Source: Cryomorphaceae bacterium
Lineage (GTDB): Bacteria; Bacteroidota; Bacteroidia; Flavobacteriales_D; Crocinitomicaceae
DNA length: 6,008 nt
Direction of reading: 5' to 3'
Assembly: GCA_027485365.1 (NCBI GenBank)
Contig: JAIXRD010000005.1
Location: forward strand, 1-6,008
The translations under genes and the position numbers were made by a program. Below are positions 1-6,008 of this stretch, in pieces (the stretch's first letter is position 1; each line of letters begins with the position of its first letter). The notes below the pieces were generated by a model. That model was not told the DNA's origin and ran no database searches. It saw only the letters and a program-made list of their open reading frames with translations.

Positions 1-1123
1 AAATCTTGTAAAAATCCTTCAACGAGGTCCGTCCTTCAAAGGCAAAAGAACCATCTTCCATCTTTTTATAATCTACTTGTTCGTCATCAAATTCATCCGT
101 AATGTCGCCAACAATTTCTTCCAAAATATCCTCCAGAGTAACAATACCACTTGCTCCTCCATACTCATCAACAACTACAGCTAAATGCATTTTCATGCCG
201 CGGAACTCTTGCAAGAGGTCATCTATTTTCTTGTTTTCAGGGATAAAATATGGTTTACGAATAAGATCCAACCAAGGAAATTCATCTGATTCTTTCAAAT
301 GTGGTAATAGGTCCTTAATGTATAAAATCCCTATCACATTATCGGCGCTTTCCTTATGTATCGGAATGCGAGAATAACCAAATTCCAAGACAAATTCAAT
401 CACCTTAGAAAAGGCTATGTTGTTTGGAATCGAAGACATTTCAATCCGTGGTGTCATAATTTGAACAGCCTCTGTTTTTCCAAACTTTACAATCCCTTCC
501 AATAGTTTTTGTTCATCTCCCGAGGAATTCTCATCGCTTGTTATGGCAATCGCTTGCTCCAATTCATAGGATGATATATGAACATTTTTACCTCCGATTC
601 TACCAATGAAACTTGTTCCGTTCACTAAAAGCGCTTTTAACCAAGAAATTGGGGGTGTTTTTCGAATCACATCGATTGGTAGCGCCATAAATCGGGTAAC
701 TTTGGAGGCGTTGTTCGCTCCATAAATCTTAGGGATTACTTCTCCGGTAATCAAAATCAACAAGGTGATTCCAAAAATTTCAACCAATAATTTTGATACT
801 TCGCTGTAGCCTTCCATCATCTTATTTAAGATGAGGGTGGACAAGATTACAATGCCCACATTGACGAAATTGATGGAAATCAAAAGCAATGCTATGAGCT
901 CTCTTGGTTTGGATAAGAGGTCAAGTATGATGTTGGATATCCGAGAATTCTCAGATTTCAAGCGATCTTTTTCCTGCGGATTAAGTGAGAAAAATGCAGA
1001 TTCAGAGCTGGTAGTTATAGCAGCCAAGATGAGCAAGAATACAATAATTGAGGTGTAAATAGTTTCCGTATTTGTCCACGATACTTGGGCCAACAACGGC
1101 CTTATGGGGGAAGGGTCAGGCAT
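1..1123 (-). CDS. gldE: GldE-like membrane protein with CBS pair (gliding motility-associated, CorC/CNNM type), 3' end missing
   Basis: Integral inner-membrane protein of the CNNM/CorC (hemolysin C-like) family. The window holds the first 374 residues; the C-terminus runs off base 1. The ATG at 1123 is the natural start, 8 bases after the ssb stop. Visible parts in order: a first hydrophobic segment around residues 22-38, followed by the SESAFFSL motif (40-47); a long hydrophobic stretch around 75-99; a third around 112-134 ending in GEVIPKIYG. Together these form a DUF21-type transmembrane domain. Next comes the CBS-pair region, from about 217 (MTPR at 223-226) to about 340, with DEYGG at 319-323 and EDILEEIVGDI at 331-341. 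The last part is the start of a CorC_HlyC-type domain. In this family the CBS pair is thought to sense nucleotide or ion state. GldE is named for its link to gliding in Flavobacterium, but homologues occur in non-gliding Bacteroidota, so motility cannot be concluded. The family assignment is secure; the GldE name rests on the sequence plus the ssb neighbour. Confidence 0.9.
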   Translation of the reverse strand, partial: MPDPSPIRPLLAQVSWTNTETIYTSIIVFLLILAAITTSSESAFFSLNPQEKDRLKSENSRISNIILDLLSKPRELIALLLISINFVNVGIVILSTLILNKMMEGYSEVSKLLVEIFGITLLILITGEVIPKIYGANNASKVTRFMALPIDVIRKTPPISWLKALLVNGTSFIGRIGGKNVHISSYELEQAIAITSDENSSGDEQKLLEGIVKFGKTEAVQIMTPRIEMSSIPNNIAFSKVIEFVLEFGYSRIPIHKESADNVIGILYIKDLLPHLKESDEFPWLDLIRKPYFIPENKKIDDLLQEFRGMKMHLAVVVDEYGGASGIVTLEDILEEIVGDITDEFDDEQVDYKKMEDGSFAFEGRTSLKDFYKI

Positions 1124-1131
1124 ACTATAAA

Positions 1132-1575
1132 TTAAAATGGAGTTTCATCTTCGGGTTTTGCACTAAATCCGGCAGTATCTGAAGGCGGAGTCGAAATCGG
1201 ATCTTTTGGATACGGATTGTTCGTCTTTGGCTCATTATCGGGCCTTGATAAAATGGTCATTTCCTCCCCAACTACTTCAGTAACGTATCTGGTATTTCCT
1301 TCACGATCTTGATAGGAACGTTTTTTCAACTTACCTTCCACATATATTTTGGTTCCTTTGTGCAGATATTTCTCTGCTACTTCGGCTAGCCCTCTCCACA
1401 AAACGATATCATGCCAATCGGTATTTTCTTTTTTCTCACCCGTCTGCCGATCCGTGTAAGATTCAGATGTAGCGATAGGAAAAGAGGCCAAAACACCACC
1501 GTTTTCGAAGTGACGTATCTCAGGATCTTTTCCCAAATTACCGATCAAAATAACCTTATTTACACTGCCGCTCAT
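1132..1575 (-). CDS. ssb: Single-stranded DNA-binding protein SSB
   Basis: Cytoplasmic protein of 147 residues that binds single-stranded DNA during replication, recombination and repair. An OB fold covers about residues 4-110: it opens with SVNKVILIGNLGKDPEIR, has the core NTDWHDIVLW (51-60) with Trp54 and Trp60, and continues with KGTKIYVEGKLKKRSYQDREG. These are classic bacterial SSB signatures. A low-complexity linker rich in Pro, Asn and Ser follows (about 112-140). The acidic tip is PEDETPF, equivalent to the DDDIPF tip of E. coli SSB that docks partner proteins. The Pro-Phe end is kept, so the protein looks intact. The length is slightly shorter than E. coli SSB (178). The ATG is preceded by A-rich sequence and no Shine-Dalgarno, as is usual in Bacteroidota. 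It sits 23 bases after topA and 8 bases before gldE on the same strand, so co-transcription is likely. I see no convincing promoter of its own in the gap. Confidence 0.98.
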   Translation of the reverse strand: MSGSVNKVILIGNLGKDPEIRHFENGGVLASFPIATSESYTDRQTGEKKENTDWHDIVLWRGLAEVAEKYLHKGTKIYVEGKLKKRSYQDREGNTRYVTEVVGEEMTILSRPDNEPKTNNPYPKDPISTPPSDTAGFSAKPEDETPF

Positions 1576-1598
1576 TGCTGCTATTTTTGTCTAAATTA

Positions 1599-3911
1599 CT
1601 ATTTTTTTCCTTTGAACGAACGCTTCGCTTTAGATGATGGTTGGTTTTCTGCGATACTTAGGCATTCTTCCAAGGTTAGGGTGCTGGGTTCTGTTCCTTT
1701 CGGAAGTTTAAAATTATCCTTTCCGATTTTCAAATAAGGACCATACTTTCCATTCAGTACTAAAACATCCGGCCGATCTTCGAACGATGCGAGCGTTTTA
1801 TTGGCTTCGCTTGTTTTTTTCTCTTGAATCAACTCAAGTGCGCGTTCAAATGTCAACTCCATTAAATCTTCTTCTTTTGGAATTGAAACAAACAATTTAC
1901 CCAATTGAACATAGGGACCAAACCTACCCGAATTCACCTTTACCGCCTCACCGTCTAATTCACCAACAATTCGAGGTAATTTAAACAATTCCAACGCCTC
2001 TTCAAGTGAAACGGTAGCAATGGACTGACTTTTCATCAAGGAGGCGAAGGCTGGTTTTTCTCCATCCACTTGTTCGTCCCCAATTTGAATCATCGCTCCA
2101 AATTTACCCATCCGTGCAATAACTTTTCGTCCGGATTTGGGATCTACTCCTAATTCTCGTTCCCCGGTAACACGAGCAGAGGTTTCCATGGTTTCCTCAA
2201 CGGTTGCATGAAATGGCGCATAAAAAAGTTTTAACATTTCGTTCCATTTCACTTTACCCTGAGCAATTTCATCGAAGGCCTCTTCTACACGAGCTGTAAA
2301 TTGATAATCCATAATTTTAGCGAACTGTTGCTCAAGAAAACTAGTAACAAGTACACCAATATCTGTTGGTACCAACCTATTTTTGTCAGCCCCGACCGTT
2401 TCTGATTTATCAAGCTTCGAAAGGTCATTTCCTTTTAACTTAAACTGCACATACGGACGTTGAACTCCATCGCTTTCATTCTTAGCAACATATCCGCGTT
2501 TTTGAATTGTTGAAATCGTTGGCGCATAGGTTGATGGCCGTCCAATTCCAAGCTCTTCCATTTTCTTTACAAGACTTGCTTCGGAGTACCTTGAAGGACT
2601 TCGTGTGAAGCGTTGTGTTGATAACACATCCAATACTTCAATGCGTTCACCTTTTTCTACTTTAGGTAACATGCCCTCCTCTTCTTCTTCCTCTTCTAAA
2701 TTAGTTACCGCATAAACCTTCAAAAATCCATCAAATACGATAACCTCTCCCTTAGCAGTAAAAACTAAGTCATTTGGTGCACCCGATAACTTAACCGTAG
2801 GTTTTTCAAGTTTCGCATGAGCCATTTGACTTGCCAAGGTTCGTTTTCGAATGAGGTCATACAGTTTTTGTTCATCTCTATTATCCGAAACTTGTGTAGC
2901 CGCAAAATTTGATGGCCTTATCGCTTCGTGCGCTTCTTGTGCAGATGCAGACTTGGTTGCATACTTTGATGGATTAGAATAATGCGCACCAAAGCTTGAA
3001 ATAATCTCATCTGCAGCCCCTTTTAGTGCGGTTTCAGATAAATTCGTGGAGTCCGTTCTCATGTAAGTAATGTGTCCTGCTTCATACAACTTTTGAGCTA
3101 CAGACATGGTTCTAGAAACCGAGAACCCTAACTTTACCGAGGCCTCCTGTTGTAAGGTAGAGGTAGTAAACGGAGCAGAAGGCGTTCTTTTCGTTGGTTT
3201 TGTTTCAATGGAATCAACAGTTAGGCTTCTTCCTTTCATTGCATTTAAAAACTCCTCGACCTCCTTAGCATCTTTGAAATTATGATCTAATTCTGCATTG
3301 AGCAATCCGTTTTTTGACTTCAAGTTAGCTACCGTCTTAAAAAATGAGTCGGCAAGAAACGATTGAATTTCTGCTTCACGCTCAGTAATAAGCCGTACAG
3401 CTACAGACTGCACCCTTCCGGCGGATAAGCTTGGACGTACTTTCCTCCACAATACAGGCGATAACTCAAATCCGACGATGCGGTCTAAAATTCTTCGTGC
3501 TTGTTGGGCATCTACCAGGTCTTGATCTATTTTCCTTGGATTTGCAATGGCTTTTTGAACTGCGGTTTTGGTGATTTCATTGAATGTGATGCGATGCGTA
3601 TTTTCATGTTTTAACCCTAAGGTTTCAAATAAATGCCATGAAATCGCCTCTCCTTCGCGGTCCTCATCCGTTGCTAGCCATATATAATCTGCATTTTTTG
3701 CTAATTTCTTCAACTCAGCCACCAAGGGCTTCTTATCAACAGACACTTCATAGTTCGGTATGAATTCATTGTCAATTTCAACCGATAATCCTTTCTTAGC
3801 TAAATCTCTGATGTGACCAAAACTAGATTTTACCGTGTAATCTGCTCCTAAATATCCTTCAATAGTTTTGGCTTTTGCTGGAGACTCGACGATGACTAAG
3901 TTTTTTGACAT
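1599..3911 (-). CDS. topA: DNA topoisomerase I (type IA)
   Basis: Type IA topoisomerase, which relaxes negative supercoils through a transient 5'-phosphotyrosine break in one strand. From the chosen start it has 770 residues. The Toprim domain begins at once with LVIVESPAKAKTIEGYLG (Glu9 matches the catalytic Glu9 of E. coli TopA) and includes TDEDREGE with metal ligands Asp82, Asp84 and Glu86. SLSAGRVQSVAVRLI (161-175) follows. The active site is ITYMRTDST, giving Tyr283 as nucleophile and Arg285. LGIGRPSTYAPTI lies at 454-466. The C-terminus has no CxxC zinc ribbons. Instead it has three repeats centred on GKFGAMIQIG (602-611), GRFGPYVQLG (662-671) and GKYGPYLKIG (721-730), then a Lys-rich tail. 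A run of seven Glu (406-412) is coded by bases 2676-2696. The frame stays open upstream to an ATG at 3959, but the family conserves the start MSKNLVIVES, and a candidate promoter lies between the two ATGs, so 3911 is preferred. Confidence 0.97.
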   Translation of the reverse strand: MSKNLVIVESPAKAKTIEGYLGADYTVKSSFGHIRDLAKKGLSVEIDNEFIPNYEVSVDKKPLVAELKKLAKNADYIWLATDEDREGEAISWHLFETLGLKHENTHRITFNEITKTAVQKAIANPRKIDQDLVDAQQARRILDRIVGFELSPVLWRKVRPSLSAGRVQSVAVRLITEREAEIQSFLADSFFKTVANLKSKNGLLNAELDHNFKDAKEVEEFLNAMKGRSLTVDSIETKPTKRTPSAPFTTSTLQQEASVKLGFSVSRTMSVAQKLYEAGHITYMRTDSTNLSETALKGAADEIISSFGAHYSNPSKYATKSASAQEAHEAIRPSNFAATQVSDNRDEQKLYDLIRKRTLASQMAHAKLEKPTVKLSGAPNDLVFTAKGEVIVFDGFLKVYAVTNLEEEEEEEGMLPKVEKGERIEVLDVLSTQRFTRSPSRYSEASLVKKMEELGIGRPSTYAPTISTIQKRGYVAKNESDGVQRPYVQFKLKGNDLSKLDKSETVGADKNRLVPTDIGVLVTSFLEQQFAKIMDYQFTARVEEAFDEIAQGKVKWNEMLKLFYAPFHATVEETMETSARVTGERELGVDPKSGRKVIARMGKFGAMIQIGDEQVDGEKPAFASLMKSQSIATVSLEEALELFKLPRIVGELDGEAVKVNSGRFGPYVQLGKLFVSIPKEEDLMELTFERALELIQEKKTSEANKTLASFEDRPDVLVLNGKYGPYLKIGKDNFKLPKGTEPSTLTLEECLSIAENQPSSKAKRSFKGKK

Positions 3912-3929
3912 AGGGTTCAATATTTGCGA

Positions 3930-3960
3930 CAAATTTATAACTAAAACCATGCAATGCACG
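3930..3960 (-). promoter_or_regulatory. Candidate topA promoter (Bacteroidota type)
   Basis: On the minus strand TAAATTTG (bases 3937 to 3930) matches the Bacteroidota -7 consensus TAnnTTTG exactly. The -33 position, 19 bp further upstream, reads CGTG (3960 to 3957), a poor match to TTTG. The predicted transcript would begin near 3925-3926 and carry a leader of about 14 bases before the ATG at 3911. The -7 match is seen directly; the promoter role is inferred and the -33 box is weak. Confidence 0.4.
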
Positions 3961-3982
3961 GATTGTTTTTTTTAATTATTTC

Positions 3983-4016
3983 TGCCACTATATATTTAAC
4001 CTATGGTTAAGTGGCA
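3983..4016. repeat. Nested two-part inverted repeat between the divergent promoters
   Basis: The inner palindrome is TTAACC (3996-4001), a 3-base loop TAT, then GGTTAA (4005-4010). The outer arms are TGCCAC (3983-3988) and GTGGCA (4011-4016). All 12 pairs are perfect. The right arms are contiguous, while the left arms are split by seven bases, TATATAT (3989-3995), so a folded strand would have a one-sided bulge. T-tracts flank it at 3966-3973 (eight T) and 4022-4028 (seven T). It could be a regulator binding site, a hairpin terminator for plus-strand read-through (T-run five bases after the stem), or a cruciform-prone element. The sequence does not decide among these. Confidence 0.6.
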
Positions 4017-4060
4017 AGATATTTTTTTATTAAATCATCTTAAATTATAAAACATGACAT

Positions 4061-4091
4061 TTTGACACTGTGCTATATTGTGGTAATTTTG
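4061..4091 (+). promoter_or_regulatory. miaB promoter (Bacteroidota TTTG / TAnnTTTG type)
   Basis: TTTG at 4061-4064, a 19-bp spacer, then TAATTTTG at 4084-4091 match the primary sigma-factor consensus of Bacteroidota at both boxes and with the usual spacing. Only four bases (TACC) separate the -7 box from the miaB ATG at 4096. A start site four to seven bases beyond the box would therefore fall on or within the start codon. This implies a leaderless or nearly leaderless mRNA. The boxes are seen directly; the start site is inferred. Confidence 0.75.
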
Positions 4092-4095
4092 TACC

Positions 4096-5535
4096 ATGCA
4101 GCATGATAAAACATCCAATGAACCCCTAACAGAGGACCGTCAAGGAGAAGTGTTATTACAAAATACCATTGACCCGAATAACACTCAAAAGAAATTGTAC
4201 TTAGAAAGCTACGGCTGTCAGATGAATTTCTCTGATAGCGAAGTTGTTGCTTCAATCCTTGCGCAAGATGGTTATGCAACCACACGTAATATTGCGGAGG
4301 CTGACTTAGTATTGATAAACACCTGCTCTATTCGAGATAATGCAGAACAACGCGTAAGAAATAGACTGACAGAATTCCAGCATCACAAACAGCAAAATCC
4401 AGAATTGGTCGTTGGAATTTTAGGATGCATGGCTGAGCGCCTCAAAAAAAACTTACTTGAAGAAGAAAAATTAGTAGATATTGTTGCTGGGCCAGATGCA
4501 TACCGTGACTTACCGAACCTAATTTCGGAGGTTGGAACTGGACAAAAGGCTGTAAATGTGCTACTCTCACGGGAGGAAACCTATGCCGATATTTCCCCTG
4601 TTCGATTAGATCAAGGAGGGATTTCTGCCTTTGTAACCATTATGAGGGGCTGTGATAACATGTGCTCGTTTTGTGTAGTTCCTTTTACCCGTGGGAGAGA
4701 ACGGTCAAGAGACCCGAAATCGATTGTAGCGGAATGTCACGATTTGTTCAATAAAGGATACCGTGAAGTAACCTTACTGGGGCAAAATGTTGATAGTTAT
4801 CGTTGGAACTTAAGTTCGAAAGGAGAGCTAAAAAACCCAACGGAGGAGGCTATGAATTTTGCGCAACTTCTTCAAGCGGTTGCAAATGTTTCCCCCTTAC
4901 TTAGGGTTCGATTTAGTACGTCCCATCCGAAGGATATGACAGATGACGTATTAGAGGTTATTGCTTCAAACCACAACGTTTGCAATTATATTCATTTACC
5001 GGTGCAGTCTGGTAATACAGCGGTATTATTCCGAATGAATCGGGGCTACACGAGGGAATGGTATTTAGAGCGCATAGAGGCCATTCACCGAATTATACCA
5101 GACTGTGCGATTTCGACAGATATTATTACCGGGTTTTGCGGCGAAACGGATGCAGAACATCGCGATACAGTTTCCCTAATGGAAAAGGTTCAATTCGACT
5201 ACGCTTACATGTTTAAGTATTCTGAACGTCCAAAAACATTAGCAGAACGCAAATTTGAAGATGATGTGCCTGAAGAAATAAAAGGTAAACGCCTTACTGA
5301 AATTATTGAATTGCAAACTGCGCATAGCCTTGCCGCGAATGAACGACAAGTTGGAACGATTCAAGAAGTACTCGTTGAGGGGCCTTCCAAGCGGTCTGAA
5401 TTACAATTTTGCGGAAGGAATTCAAGAAACTCCATGGTTGTATTTGATCGTAAACAAGCGGAAAAAGGCAGTTATGTGCAGGTAAAAATTACAGGATGTA
5501 CTTCAGCGACCTTGTTTGGAGAACTGATCGATTAA
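4096..5535 (+). CDS. miaB: tRNA-2-methylthio-N6-dimethylallyladenosine synthase MiaB
   Basis: Radical-SAM methylthiotransferase that converts i6A37 to ms2i6A37 in tRNAs reading UNN codons, using two 4Fe-4S clusters in the cytoplasm. It has 479 residues, a normal length for Bacteroidota. After an N-terminal extension of about 33 polar residues comes the UPF0004 domain, with cluster ligands Cys41 (ESYGCQMNFSDSE), Cys77 (NTCSIRDNAEQRV) and Cys111 (GILGCMAER). The radical-SAM motif is GCDNMCSFCVVPFTRGRERSR, with Cys186, Cys190 and Cys193. Further family motifs are LLGQNVDSY (228-236), RFSTSHP (272-278) and LPVQSGN (301-307). A C-terminal TRAM RNA-binding domain covers about 415-478. QMN and the full ms2i6A pattern separate it from MtaB and RimO. 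The ATG at 4096 is the only good start: the next Met (43) lies past Cys41. No Shine-Dalgarno is present. The sigma-54 activator gene follows after 10 bases. Confidence 0.98.
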   Translation: MQHDKTSNEPLTEDRQGEVLLQNTIDPNNTQKKLYLESYGCQMNFSDSEVVASILAQDGYATTRNIAEADLVLINTCSIRDNAEQRVRNRLTEFQHHKQQNPELVVGILGCMAERLKKNLLEEEKLVDIVAGPDAYRDLPNLISEVGTGQKAVNVLLSREETYADISPVRLDQGGISAFVTIMRGCDNMCSFCVVPFTRGRERSRDPKSIVAECHDLFNKGYREVTLLGQNVDSYRWNLSSKGELKNPTEEAMNFAQLLQAVANVSPLLRVRFSTSHPKDMTDDVLEVIASNHNVCNYIHLPVQSGNTAVLFRMNRGYTREWYLERIEAIHRIIPDCAISTDIITGFCGETDAEHRDTVSLMEKVQFDYAYMFKYSERPKTLAERKFEDDVPEEIKGKRLTEIIELQTAHSLAANERQVGTIQEVLVEGPSKRSELQFCGRNSRNSMVVFDRKQAEKGSYVQVKITGCTSATLFGELID

Positions 5536-5545
5536 GCAACTTATA

Positions 5546-6008
5546 ATGAATCTACAACAAATAAAACAACGGTTTGGAATTGTTGGAAATGCGTCTCCAT
5601 TAAATCGGGCGTTGGAAGTTGCTGCCCAAGTGGCACCAACAGACCTATCCGTTTTAGTTACTGGGGAAAGCGGAACGGGTAAAGAGATTATTCCTCAGGT
5701 AATCCATCAATTGAGTTCGCGTAAGCACAAGGAATATATTGCGGTTAATTGCGGCGCCATTCCAGAAGGAACAATTGATTCTGAATTATTTGGCCATGAA
5801 AAAGGATCCTTTACGGGGGCTGCTGGAAGCAGACAGGGATACTTTGAAGTGGCTAACGGAGGAACTATATTTTTGGATGAGGTAGCTGAATTACCTATGC
5901 AAACTCAAGTCCGTTTGTTGCGCGTACTTGAAACAGGTGAATTCCTTCGGGTTGGTGCTTCTAAATCGCTTAAAACAAATGTGCGTGTAGTTGCAGCAAC
6001 GAACGAAA
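5546..6008 (+). CDS. Sigma-54-dependent transcriptional activator (AAA+ enhancer-binding protein), 3' end missing
   Basis: ATPase that remodels sigma-54 RNA polymerase to open promoters. The first 154 residues are present and the gene runs off the window end. Only about 12 residues precede the AAA+ domain (FGIVGNASPLNRALE), so there is no receiver, GAF or PAS sensor domain in front. Visible motifs: Walker A GESGTGKE (40-47); AVNCGAIPEGTIDSELFGHE (66-85); the sigma-54 contact loop GSFTGA (87-92), with Ser in place of the usual Ala of GAFTGA; Walker B GTIFLDEVAELP (106-117) with Asp111 and Glu112; RLLRVLE (123-129); and sensor I region VRVVAATNE (146-154). The Arg finger region and any Fis-type helix-turn-helix would lie beyond the window. 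The ATG at 5546, 10 bases after miaB, fits the family; no separate promoter or Shine-Dalgarno is visible, so it is probably co-transcribed with miaB. The closest architecture known to me is PspF-like (no N-terminal domain). The target genes cannot be told from this sequence. Confidence 0.93.
   Translation, partial: MNLQQIKQRFGIVGNASPLNRALEVAAQVAPTDLSVLVTGESGTGKEIIPQVIHQLSSRKHKEYIAVNCGAIPEGTIDSELFGHEKGSFTGAAGSRQGYFEVANGGTIFLDEVAELPMQTQVRLLRVLETGEFLRVGASKSLKTNVRVVAATNE

Noticed and set aside
102..377. Plus-strand open frame of 91 codons
   Set aside because: It lies wholly antisense to the well-conserved CBS/CorC part of gldE, is Ser-rich with no recognisable domain, and has no promoter.
831..1058. 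Plus-strand open frame of 75 codons
   Set aside because: Antisense shadow of the transmembrane domain of gldE; no family features.
1591..1621. Possible separate ssb promoter (minus-strand TAATTTAG)
   Set aside because: One mismatch in the -7 box and no TTG at any acceptable -33 spacing; operon read-through from topA is simpler.
1411..1737. Plus-strand open frame of 108 codons spanning the ssb-topA junction
   Set aside because: Antisense to both ssb and the end of topA, which are unambiguous; composition is arbitrary.
1787..1984. Plus-strand open frame of 65 codons
   Set aside because: Antisense to the topA C-terminal repeat region, with no supporting signal.
4142..4152. AAGGAG followed by an in-frame GTG (codon 19 of miaB) as an alternative start
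   Set aside because: Only two bases separate the purine run from GTG, too short for a Shine-Dalgarno, and Bacteroidota rarely rely on one. The ATG at 4096 fits the promoter and family length.
4073..4285. Minus-strand open frame of 70 codons
   Set aside because: Antisense to the start of miaB and across its promoter; no family resemblance.
1..6008. A new defence, mobile or multi-gene system
   Set aside because: All five genes belong to well-known families. No terminal repeats, integrase, transposase, CRISPR array, tRNA or composition shift was seen, and the only unexplained structure is the intergenic palindrome.

Overview
This 6,008-base window is ordinary chromosomal housekeeping DNA, most likely from a member of the Bacteroidota close to the Flavobacteriia. 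The evidence is a GldE-type membrane protein beside ssb, a miaB followed by a stand-alone sigma-54 activator ATPase (a pairing I recall from flavobacteria), no Shine-Dalgarno sequence in front of any of the five starts, and a near-perfect Bacteroidota promoter (TTTG, 19 bp, TAnnTTTG) before miaB. Base composition is moderately AT-rich and even throughout. I see no sign of recent transfer, mobile DNA, RNA genes or CRISPR.

The window is two divergent gene groups. The left, minus-strand group reads topA (3911 to 1599), ssb (1575 to 1132) and gldE (1123 to beyond base 1), with gaps of 23 and 8 bases, so it is probably one transcript. TopA relaxes negative supercoils, SSB coats single-stranded DNA, and GldE is a CBS/CorC-type integral membrane protein linked by name to gliding motility. 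The right, plus-strand group reads miaB (4096 to 5535), a radical-SAM tRNA methylthiotransferase, then after 10 bases an enhancer-binding AAA+ ATPase for sigma-54 RNA polymerase, cut off by the window end.

Between them lies an AT-rich divergent control region (3912 to 4095). It holds a likely miaB promoter so close to the ATG that the mRNA should be leaderless or nearly so. It also holds a weaker topA promoter candidate that decides the TopA start, and a nested two-part inverted repeat midway between the two promoters, flanked by T-tracts. This repeat is the least explained element in the window.

I found no convincing novel multi-gene system. The items worth a second look are the control region, the topA-ssb junction, and the sensor-less sigma-54 activator with a GSFTGA loop.
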